In this document: piece after piece, positions 38,442 to 46,890 of the stretch
Layout: each line of letters starts with the position of its first letter
Numbering within the stretch: position 1 is the stretch's first letter
Source: Paraspadella gotoi
Taxonomy: Eukaryota; Chaetognatha
Direction of reading: 5' to 3'
Assembly: GCA_051294375.1 (NCBI GenBank)
Contig: CM119264.1
Coordinates: 6,059,621-6,123,620 of the forward strand
DNA length: 64,000 bases
The notes under the pieces: generated by a model
Told to the model about the DNA's origin: nothing
What the model saw: only the letters and a program-made list of their open reading frames with translations
Databases searched by the model: none
Program-made: the position numbers and the translations under genes

Positions 38442-39867
38442 CTGAGAATGATATTATAAATATTATAAATATTATAAATCACAAATTTAAAGTCAGAAAA
38501 TATTACCGTGATGAATCATCGGATTAGCTTATTACCGCTTAATTATTGTAGGCAGATCCTACATTGTTTGCTCAAACTTGTTTTTATTTGTCCGAGTTCA
38601 TCGATTTGTTTTTTTGTTTATGTCTGTGTGTCTGGATATCTTAGAGGTGTCTCTCGGTCTCGTTTCCTGTCTCTGTGTCTCTCTGTCTCCTCCTCCCAAA
38701 CCTGTATAATATCGCTAATGCTTTGCCAGATGAGCGACCCTCCTAACAGCGACGCCGTCTCGACGACGAGGTCCAACTGTCGCCCCGAAGGAGGGAAGTA
38801 GTCGAGTTTGACGGGCGACTCCACTTCCTGTCTTCCTTTGGTCTCCTTTTGTGAGCGGAACTCTTCCGTGAAGAATCCGCGGACGTAGACCTGAGAAGGG
38901 GGACCACTGGGTTGTCGTTGTGGGTGTAGGTTCCATTGCTACTCAGGAAAGGTGAATCCGAAACATACAAACAAGGAAGCATCAGTGCAACGATGGCGTT
39001 GACGACGGGGCGTCAATTTCACAATGGCATTAATGCCACTGTCAGATTCACGTTATCATTTGAAACCGTTGTGGCGTCAGTGCCGTAAAGGAACTCAAAA
39101 CCCATCAGAATCAAGATTGTAATTAAAACAGTTATGGTCGCACAGTTATGATGGCACTTGCAACTATCAGTGTCAGTGTCACAATGACGTTTGAAATCAT
39201 TGGTGGTTAAGATGGCGTGTTTGTAGTTGTAGGTTCCGTTGCTACTCAGGAAAGGTAAATCCGAAACGTACAAACAAGGAAGCATCAGTGCAATGATGGC
39301 GTTGACGATGGGGGGTCAATTTCACAATGGCATTAATGCCACTGTCAGATTCACGTTATCATTTGAAACCGTTGTGGCGTCAGTGTCGTAAAGGAACTCA
39401 AAAGTTATGGTCGCACAGTTATGATGGCATTTGCAACTATCAGTGTCAGTGTCACAAACTCGCAATGACATTTGAAATCATTGGTGTCAGCGTTAAGATG
39501 GCGTGTTTAACTATTGGTGCATCAGTGTCACAATGACAGTTGAAACTACCATCGCGTCTGTGTCACGTGTCACGTGTCACGCGACTGTGAAATTTGAAAC
39601 CACTGTGGTGTCAGTGTCACGATGGAATTTGAAACCATTGTGACGTCACTGTCACGATGGCGTCTGCTTCCATTTTCTTTCTCGCAAGAATCGCGATTGA
39701 AGAGAAAAACGGAGGCGCCTCAAACGGGAGAAATCCTTTGGGAGATAATAAAGACTCGGTTCCCTCAGCTCGAGAGGGAGAACTCCCATTTAGTCTCTAA
39801 ACGGACGGAAGAGAGAGAGCAATATCCCTGGCTTTCTTTTCTGGCAATATTCCTTTCTTTTTTCATT

Positions 39868-39919
<52 letters not shown>

Positions 39920-41504
39920 TTATTTTTTTCTTGCTTTTATTTTATTATTTTCTAGATTTTTTTTACGTATTATCCTTTATTCTCTCTACCTATATTTTCT
40001 CTTTCTACTTTACTCTTTTCCCTAATCATTCTTAATACTTTGAATTCGATACACTAAGCTCGATTTATTTTTAAGTTCATTGTTTCACAGCCACAGTTTC
40101 AAACTCTTTCGCGTAATTACGTCGGTGAAGGAGTTTAAAGTTTCCCTCAGAAAATCCAATTTCCTGTTAAAGTATTTTTTTCGAAAATATTTTCAAATAA
40201 AAGAATTACGAATTCTGTATTGAATACAATATATTATTATTCATACTGTATCAAAACAATTATAAAAATATATAAAAATATAAAAACCTACCTCGTAGAG
40301 GAGTGGGGATGCGTAGCAAATTGTGTTGAAGAGCCAGATTTTATTGGCGTAACTCTTGTTGAACCCTGAGTCGCTCCTGTGCATCTCCTTTTGGGTCAAG
40401 AAGATCGCCAGGAACGAGTAGAGGATCATGAGGATCGTGATCACCGTCACGTGAACCCCGGTCACCAACAGAGGCACCACGAACTGGAATCTGAGGGTTG
40501 GGGTGGGAGAGGATGTGAACGGCGCAGAAACGAGGAATAGGGAGAGAACAAAATAAGGAAAAAAAAAACTCAGTGAGGAGAAAAGGAACGAGAAAACGAA
40601 AAAATAAAGAAAGAAAGAAAAAAGAAAGAACACGACCTAAAAAGAAAAACAAATCCAAAGGAAGGAACGAAAGGAGAGAAAGGCTTGTAAGAATAAAAGG
40701 ATTTTGACTTGACCTAGAGGAGAGCTCGTCATGAATTAGATTGGAGCTGGACTTGACTTAAAAGGGGAACATGACTTATAAGAAACTTGACTAAAAAAGG
40801 AACTTAAAGAGAGAGTTTGCCTCAGTGGGTTCTAAACATAAAACGAGATCATGACTTTATTTAAAATGCAGCCAGACTTAAATTTAAGCATGATTTGAAC
40901 GAAAAGTTGTCAACCCTTACACCCAAGACGTATCCTTGCTCCACTTGACGACGAGCGAGATCTCCAACGCGAGCTTGAGAGCGACTTGGAGGGCGACGAC
41001 GAGCAGAACGCAGAAGACGAAGAGGAGGAAGAGGAGCCAGGAGAGGCAGGCTCGAGAGGCTCGTCGAGTCTCGTTCACCTGGAGGACGGGAGGAGGTCAG
41101 GCGTCGGTGAGGAAAAAAAAAAGATCTAAATATCGTTTTGATTTATTTAACATTTCTGTTTTGAATTCCCGGTCGATCAAAATAATAAATATTGTCTCGC
41201 ATATAAATCAATTATTATTTGTAATTGTCATACGACGTCAGGAATCAAATATGGCGATACAATTTCAATATTATCACAAAATTATTCGACAAAAATATCA
41301 TACCAAAACAAAAAAATATCCCGTCCTTACGTTTGTAAAACAAATTAACAAATTAACAAATATTCCCAAAGAGACAGAAAGAGAGCAATAAACGGGAAAT
41401 AATTGAATCAACGAAACCTTGAGACGAACTTCCTCCGTGACGGGATCTAAGTAATATCGATTGGCCGTCGTGAGAAAATCCCCCCTTTCCGAAGCCCTGG
41501 GTGA

Positions 41505-41584
<80 letters not shown>

Positions 41585-44500
41585 AAGTATATTATTTCAA
41601 AAGAAAAACAACTCTGCCAATCAATCAAAGAAAGGAAAAGAAAAAAATTCTCCATTCTCTCTTCACAATTTTAGTCTCTTCCGCAATCATCACCGTCTGT
41701 CACCCGAGTCCTTCGCTATCACCTCCTCCGATGTCAAGAGACATTTTCCCGCCAGAGACGCTCCGCTTTTCCGATAATTTTCCCGCCGCCTGTCCTTTAC
41801 TTGTCTTTCACGGGCCTTCATGAACCCGTTTCCTCTTTACCTGTCTTTAATGGGCCTTCTAGAACCCATATCCCCTTTGCCTGTTTTAATGGGCCTTCTA
41901 GAACCCATTTCCCCTTTGCCTGTCTTTATTGGCCAACTCCTCCCCATCTCGTCCTTCATCTCTCCCCATCTCTTCCCCATTCTCCTTCCCATCTCCTCCC
42001 ATCTCCTTCCCCATTCTACTTCCACTTCACTCCGTTACTTCTTTCTCCTTCCCCATCTCTCCCTCCCCCTCACCATCTGTTCCACGACTGTATTTTTATC
42101 TCCTTTCTCATCTCTCCCTCCCCTTCCCCATCTGTTCCACGACTGTATTTTTATCTGCTTTCTCATCTCCTCTCACCTTCCCTCTTAAATTTCTTCTTTC
42201 CCCTTCCCCTTCTCTTCTGCTCTTCCCCCCCCGCCTTCTTCACCCCGTCTCTCTCCCCTTCTCCATCTCTTCCTCCCTCTTTTCCCCCCCAAACCTGTTC
42301 CACTCCCCAAGATCCTTCATGTCCCAATCGTACTGCAGCCACCGGAAGTGTCTGTCCCACAATTCGACGAAGATCGAGAGCCAAACGTTCATGAGGAGAC
42401 CGAAGATGACGATCACCGGATTGTCGATCACTTCCGTCGCGTGACTGCGTGATGGAGGTGGGGGGGGGCGAGAATTATGAGTGATCGAGGTGATGAAATC
42501 ACCAGTTTGTCTTCTGAATTTCTTTTGAATTTCAAAACTGAACAAAAACAAATAGCAATAAAGAGAATCCATTGCATTGACAATTAAACTATATCAGATC
42601 TTTAAAATAACACAACATCACATTGTCACCCGAGCGAATCTTTGATCAAATGGCAAATTATTAGAGAAACCGTGAATACTCAAGCCGGACCTGCTGTTGC
42701 ATCCCAGATCCGTTGCCAACCAAAAGTCGCAGTTTTTGTCGCAAGGGGGACACATGAGGACATCGTTTCTCTGAGATTCTCTCGAGAGTCGGAGATCAAA
42801 GTCGATCGAACAGAGAAAGAGAGAGAGAGAGAGAGAGCGAGTCACTAGAGTAGCTGACCGAGGTTTAAATTAAATTATGCGAAAGACCAACACTGATGTA
42901 TAAACAATGCGTCATTTGGTATAATTGATCGTCAAAACATGGATTATTGTAGATTGTACATTGTACATTGTAGTTTATTACTGAACGATGTGGGTTTTAT
43001 TAGAGTGGGAATGGAGCTAATAGGCTAATCCCGGAAACAATGCGGCAAATTGCGGCATTGGGTATAATTTAATGATAAAATATAGTATAAAATTGATCCA
43101 TTATGAGAGAAAGCGAGAATCTGGCTCACGCAAGGAAAATTAGAATTTAAAAATGACAAAGATATTAACCCCCACCTTTCTTTCTCAGTATCTGATTTGT
43201 CTAGGTCAAACTCGTCTGGCCGAGAGAGAGAGAGAAAAAAAAAGAAAAACAAATTCAGATTCTATGTTTCGATCGACTTAATTTCCGCTCCGAGTGACTT
43301 TGCACCATAGAGTCTCGTCCATGAGCTGTTCCGGCAAGAAACCGAATCCGGCAATGAAGCAAAGGACGCCGATGATGGCGGCCGGAATCAACATCGAGAC
43401 GTAAAAACCGAGGAATGCGAAATAGAGAGCGACCTAGGGTGGGCGATGTTAAAGGGGTAGTGGTCGTAGGTGGTTGGATTCCTTGTAATTTCTTCGTAAT
43501 TTGTAATTCGACTTTCAAATTCCTATCGGCAAAAGTAGAAATTTATGTAATTCCAAAAAGGGCAATCACCAAAGCATGCATCGCATTTTCGGATGTCATT
43601 TCTCTCCTCAAACCCTTAATCCCGGATGTAAATCCTTTATCAGTTTTGGCATAACAGTCCCGTATGTAATCTCTCCACAACCCATTCATGCCAATAGTTC
43701 CTGGATGTAATCTGTCTAATTGCCCAAATAATCCCTGATGTATGTAATCTCTCTTATCGGATGTAATCTCAACCTCGTTTCCAAAATAATCCCGTATGTA
43801 ATCCAAAGGCTGCATCTTGTTCGACGCTTTGGCCCAGCCCAGATAGAGACGGAGACGAAGGGAGACGTGATAGGCGATGGCGTTGGCGTCGACGCCCGCG
43901 GCGTCTTTGTCGAGGGCCGCCTTGACGATGGCGGTGGGCGTGGAGGCCGTCACGGAGTCTTCTTTGAAGAGTTCTGTGTGCGAGTATTGGTTGTCGAGGT
44001 TTGGTTGTTTGAGTGATGGATACAAGTTGGAGACGGAGAAATTGTGGAAGAAAAAATAAGTTTGAGAATTAGGAATTAAAATAGTCATCCTTAGACCAAA
44101 GGAAATGGTAGTATTAAACAAAAAAACAAACAAACAAACAAAAAAACGCAAAAAATCAAGATAGCAATATTAAACTAGCACTCTGTGAAGTTGAAAGGAC
44201 AAAGTGACAAAGATCGTAATACCTGTATGGACAAAGAAACACAAAGACAAAAAAAGTCAACCAAGGACAAAGTTGATATTACTCTGCGGAAACTCGTAAG
44301 CAGAAAGTCCCTCGTAGGTTAAAGACTCTGATTCTTCCACATATCCTCTTCCTCCTCCTTTTCCTCCAACACCTCCTTTCCCTCCTCCCCTTCCCCCTCT
44401 TCCTCCTCTTCCCGCCCCGGACTTCCTCGACGACCCCTCCAACGCCTCGTGGTCCTCGTACATCGTCTCCAACCTCCTCGCCTTCTCTCTATGCGCCACC

Positions 44501-46890
44501 TCCACGCGCCACGAGAGCTCCATCCGCTCCACGTGTGCCCTCGTCATTTTTCGTCGCGCTTTTCGACGCTCAACTTTTTCTTTTGACCATTTGATCTGCA
44601 ATTCGGACCGGTGGGTGGGAGGCGGTTGGGTCTCTGAGGATAACGCTGATGTGACGAAAGCGGTACGGAACGATAGTGATGACAGGGATAATTCTTTACC
44701 CGTGAGAGTTTGATAATTGTGACAGCCCTAGGTAATCAAATGAGACGTTGAGTGAAGTTAAGTTTATTGAATGAATGGATAATTGATATTGGTTGTGCCA
44801 ATTTCATGACTAGTGTTCCGATAACCGTTAACTGTTAATGGTTATTAACGGTTAAAATAATTTTAACGGTTAAATTCGGTTAATTTTCAAATGCGAATTT
44901 TTTTTCATTTTTGGTAATGAAATCTTTAAATTTAAAAAAAAAAACTATTTTTTTCCTATCCTCTCTATTCTCCTCTCCACCTTCTAGCTCATTCACCATA
45001 TTTTGACCCCTCTCTCTCTTCTCCAACTTTTTCCCTGCTTTTTCTCTTTATTTCTTCTTTTTTTGCTCTCCTAATCTCTCTTTCTTCCCCTTTATTTATC
45101 TCCTCCTGTTTCTTTTTTTTCTTTCTCACTTTCCCCTTTTCTTTCCCACTTCTTTTCTCTCCTTTTTCTCCCCTTTATTTTACCTTTTCTTTTTTTTCGG
45201 GCCCTTCCATTCAATAAATATATTCAAATTTTACGCCTAAAAAATAATTAATCCTTCTATTTTCTTTTTCTAATTTTTCCCTTCTTTAAAATTGAACAAA
45301 GAAGCCAAATGAAAATAAAACCGAATGAATGAAGAAATGAATAAAAACCAAAATAAAAACAATTAATTATAGAAAAATTTAAAAATTAATAATAGAAGGA
45401 AGAAATCTTAAAAAATGACATTAAGGGCTAACTAAAACTAATCCTTCATAATAGATGGATATTACTTTTTTAATTAACTGAAAATAATATTATTAATCAA
45501 TACAATCCTTTTGATCATCGATAATCAACCAGATCTATCAATAAGTTATTATTATTTATATTTATGGTCAATGAACGCAATTGACCATTGGTCATGGTTT
45601 ATGAAAGACTAACAACAGAAAACAAGCGTTCAAAAACCCTAAACAACTATAAAATAATGAGAAGAGAAGTAGAGAAAGAAAAATAGAAAACAAAAGAGAG
45701 AAGAGAAAACAAAATATACTAAAATTAGAATTTAATGGTATCCTTTCATTTCGTTGTATTATGAGATTAGCAAAAATATTTGTTTGTTACAACAACAATT
45801 TTATTTGACATAAAAAACAGACATGTTTCCACTCTGTTTCGAGTCTTCTTCAGCGCATTCAGGAGCCAGAGTTAAAGAGAAAATACCATTAAATACTTTA
45901 GTTTGTTTTAAATCTTAATATTTTAAATTTAAAGTTAAATTATAAAATTAACCGATCTTAACGGTTAACCGTTAAAAATGTTAGTTTTAACGGTTAAGTG
46001 AAGTTCCTAACAAATTAACGGTTATCGGAACTCTATTCATGACAGCCTGAGCTCGTCTTGGAGATTCAACGTGGTAATAGTAAAAGAGTGATAATGTATA
46101 TAAATATGATTTTAAAGTTACCCCCTAATTACCTGCGATATTGGTTTCTTGCTGTTGGTCGCCCGTACGCAACAAGGGCAACCGAGGTACTGCGACTCTT
46201 TCCAGTCGCCGTCGTGGAGAGGGTAAGCTTGGCTAGAGCGAGTAGATGGAGGCAAAGATCAGGTTATGAGAAGAAAAAGAGGTGATGAAGCTGGTAATAC
46301 AAAAGGAAGAAAATTTCTTCCCTTAATCCAACGACCAAAACTAATCCTTTCTTCCCTTTTCATCTCATCCATCCCATCTGCAAAACCCTTTGATCTACAT
46401 TAGCCCCCCAAATCTAACCCGTAAAGCCCCTCCCTTTAATGATCGTCCCTCCCACTTCTACGTTAACTCTTCCTTTCCGCCTGTAAACCAATTTTAATGA
46501 ATAAACCTTCCCTAACGTAAGCCCCGCTCTTCATCCATAAACCACCTGCGCAAACACCCCCTCTCTCCTACTTCTCAACCCACTTCCTCTCCTTATTAAC
46601 CCCCCGTTTCGAAGAGCGTTCTGAGAGTTGAACTAATCGAAAGTCGGACGAAACATAAAAAGTTTGTTATTTCGCATCATCCCCCAAAATTCCCCCATCC
46701 TCACCAACCTATAAACCCCCTTAGTGATGAGAGCCTCGATGCACAGGTCCACGTAGTCCATCTGCTGTCTCGGCTCCAAATGCGGTTTGGCCAGGACCAC
46801 GTGAACCAGGGTCGCTCGTTCCGGTCCGGAGAATATCTCAAGGTCGTCTTGGAAGTCGTCCGTCGGAAGGAAGCGTTCCATCTCGCCCAT
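38058..46890 (-). CDS. Anoctamin / TMEM16 family protein, 11 exons from dimerisation domain to TM7-TM8
   Basis: Exons in order: 46,890-46,705; 44,595-44,283; 43,973-43,774; 43,433-43,299; 42,770-42,691; 42,444-42,295; 41,496-41,418; 41,078-40,921; 40,490-40,292; 38,890-38,702; 38,441-38,058. All splices are AG-acceptor and GT-donor, and reading phase is kept across all ten junctions (691 codons), strong evidence of a real gene. Family marks in order: dimer-domain end with FSGPERATLV and GVYRL; QPLDYIRDYFGNE; TM1 VALYFAFLGFY; the CPPCDKNC cysteine loop; LFDNP-like VIDNP; the VELWDRHFRWLQYDWDM helix; FNKSYANKIWLFN; and PQWEKDYYL before TM7. Anoctamins are dimeric membrane proteins that work as Ca2+-activated chloride channels or lipid scramblases. 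The N terminus before 46,890 is not found, and the C terminus is at 28.3-29.6 kb on the other strand. I cannot assign a vertebrate subtype. Confidence 0.93.
38702..38890 (-). CDS. Anoctamin exon: TM5-TM6 loop and TM6
   Basis: 63 codons, acceptor 'cttctcag', donor 'gtttgg', phase 0 at both ends. VYVRGFFTEEF matches the family 'AFFKGRF' loop. The TM6 segment LDLVVETASLLGGSLIWQSI aligns with 'C-x-x-EL-x-x-QL-x-I-x-M-x-GKQ'. At the TM6 Ca2+-site positions (family N and E, four apart) this protein has Gln and Asp. Confidence 0.88.
38935..39600. repeat. ~305-bp tandem repeat, two copies, beside an anoctamin exon
   Basis: The segment from 'ttgctactcaggaaaggt' at 38,937 through 'caatttcacaatggcattaa' recurs from 39,239, with a partial third run of 'cagtgtcacaatgacagttg' words to 39,650. 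The block A copy at 26,900-27,600 shows the same repeat. It lies in the intron upstream of exon 38,702-38,890, and 'gtaggttcc' just before each copy suggests that the unit arose from intron sequence flanking that exon. Confidence 0.75.
40292..40490 (-). CDS. Anoctamin exon: TM4 and start of TM5
   Basis: Acceptor 'ccctcag', donor 'gtaggt', phase 2 to 0. Reads VTVITILMILYSFLAIFLT, QKEMHRSDSGFNKSYANK, IWLFNTICYASPLLYE. The family equivalent is 'D-x-x-Y-x-x-[VI]A-x-WLT-x-x-E-x-x-[KR]T-x-x-x-[FY]-x-x-x-x-x-x-K-x-[FL]-x-x-x-F-x-N-x-[YF]-x-x-x-[FY]'. Confidence 0.88.
40921..41078 (-). CDS. Anoctamin exon: TM3
   Basis: Acceptor 'cctccag', donor 'gtaagg', phase 0 to 2. A Leu/Val-rich helix (SWLLFLLFVFCVLLVVALQV) is followed by a second amphipathic stretch (ALEISLVVKW). 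It sits where the family's TM3 belongs. Confidence 0.8.
41418..41496 (-). CDS. Anoctamin exon: TM2-TM3 cytosolic linker
   Basis: 79 bp, acceptor 'cacccag' and donor 'gtttcg', phase 2 to 0. Reads NRYYLDPVTEEVRLK, equivalent to the family's 'RP-x-[YF]-x-x...NP-x-T' linker. A GA array lies just upstream in the intron. Confidence 0.75.
42295..42444 (-). CDS. Anoctamin exon: TM2 and following amphipathic helix
   Basis: Acceptor 'acgcag', donor 'gtttgg', phase 2 to 2. Reads VIDNPVIVIFGLLMNVWLSI, then VELWDRHFRWLQYDWDM, matching the family pattern FDNPATV...ALWA-x-x-F-x-E-x-WKR...Y-x-WD. Confidence 0.92.
42691..42770 (-). CDS. Anoctamin exon: extracellular cysteine loop
   Basis: 80 bp, acceptor 'tctcag', donor 'gtccgg', phase 0 to 2. 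Encodes MCPPCDKNCDFW, the family's conserved MCPLCD-x-x-C-x-[YF]W disulphide loop between TM1 and TM2, and then DLGCNS. Confidence 0.9.
43299..43433 (-). CDS. Anoctamin exon: TM1
   Basis: 45 codons, acceptor 'cctag', donor 'gtcact' (non-consensus but in phase). VALYFAFLGFYVSMLIPAAI matches the family TM1 (I-x-LYFAWLG-x-Y-x-x-x-LIPA), and the exon ends with the first extracellular cysteine (LWCK). Confidence 0.9.
43605..43810. repeat. Six copies of a GGATGTAATC word, one inside an anoctamin exon
   Basis: 'ccggatgtaaatcc' (43,622), 'ccgtatgtaatct' (43,662), 'ctggatgtaatct' (43,702), 'gatgtatgtaatct' (43,736), 'cggatgtaatct' (43,758) and 'ccgtatgtaatcc' (43,790). The last one encodes the exon's DYIRD. 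Spacing is 20-40 bp. Two more copies occur at 50,034 and 50,073. Confidence 0.7.
43774..43973 (-). CDS. Anoctamin exon: QPLDYIRDYFG motif
   Basis: Acceptor 'cacacag', donor 'gttgag', phase 1 to 0. Ends in LGWAKASNKMQPLDYIRDYF, the counterpart of the family 'W-x-x-W-x-K-x-QPLDLIRKYFG' that leads into TM1. The frame stays open past the donor for another 75 codons because the intron holds repeated copies of the same GATTACAT(A/C)CGGGA word. Confidence 0.85.
44283..44595 (-). CDS. Anoctamin exon: basic helix plus Gly/Arg-rich insert
   Basis: Acceptor 'attgcag', donor 'gtaata', phase 0 to 1. It starts with a highly charged helix (IKWSKEKVERRKARRK), then MYEDHEALEG and a Gly/Arg/Lys-rich stretch of about 30 residues (RGGRGGRGGGKGG), ending in LTYEGLSAYEFPQ. 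Usual anoctamins have the short PLHDG segment here, so this looks like a lineage-specific disordered insert. The phase fits both neighbouring exons, which argues that it is coding despite its low complexity. Confidence 0.65.
44803..44810. repeat. Target site duplication, left (TTCATGAC)
   Basis: Exact 8-bp match to 46,036-46,043 on the other side of the transposon. Confidence 0.85.
45729..45899. mobile_element. Small inverted-repeat element nested in the hAT transposon, carrying a hammerhead-like hairpin
   Basis: Bounded by the 12-bp inverted pair atttaatggtat / ataccattaaat. Inside are a 'tcctttcatttcgttg' box, 'tttgtttgttacaac' and the hairpin at 45,820-45,856. The same box and spacing occur at 31,620-31,750, so both derive from one repeat family. 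Its class is unknown; SINE-like, MITE-like or Penelope-related elements are possible. Confidence 0.5.
45820..45856 (-). ncRNA. Hammerhead-ribozyme-like hairpin, copy 2
   Basis: Minus strand: CTGAAGA, A, stem II GACTC / GAGTG around GAAACA (last pair broken), GAAA, ACATGT overlap, then C. Stem II bases differ from copies 1 and 3, yet four of five pairs still form. The core has the same U-to-A change as copy 1. Confidence 0.45.
46036..46043. repeat. Target site duplication, right (TTCATGAC)
   Basis: Exact match to 44,803-44,810. Confidence 0.85.
46705..46890 (-). CDS. Anoctamin exon: end of cytosolic dimerisation domain
   Basis: 62 codons, acceptor 'cag' from 46,893, donor 'gtgagg'. FSGPERATLVHVVLA aligns with the family pattern F-S-x-x-x-R-x-x-I-V-x-x-[IV]-L, and ALITKGVYRL with the 'LL-x-x-GV[YF]' that precedes PLHDG. 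The ATG at the exon edge is probably internal, as a real N terminus should precede it. Confidence 0.8.

Larger units (their letters stand above)
37335..39920. repeat. Duplicated block A, better copy carrying intact exons
   Basis: Counterpart of 24,840-27,950. It contains a GA array at 37,336-37,372, the (GGGACGAA)n tract at 37,730-37,845, intact anoctamin exons at 38,058-38,441 and 38,702-38,890, a 300-bp tandem repeat and a (TTTC)n run ending at 39,920. Confidence 0.85.
44811..46035. mobile_element. Non-autonomous hAT-type DNA transposon, 1,225 bp
   Basis: Terminal inverted repeats TAGTGTTCCGATAACCGTTA (left) and TAGAGTTCCGATAACCGTTA (right, reverse complement) agree at 20 of 21 bases when the next A is counted. 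The element is flanked by a perfect 8-bp duplication, TTCATGAC. An 8-bp target duplication and a TAGNG start are diagnostic of the hAT superfamily. Subterminal AACGGTTAA words recur near both ends, like hAT transposase binding sites. There is no transposase frame; the interior is AT-rich and includes a pyrimidine tract and a nested hairpin element. It sits in an anoctamin intron. The intact duplication and near-identical ends suggest recent insertion. Confidence 0.88.
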
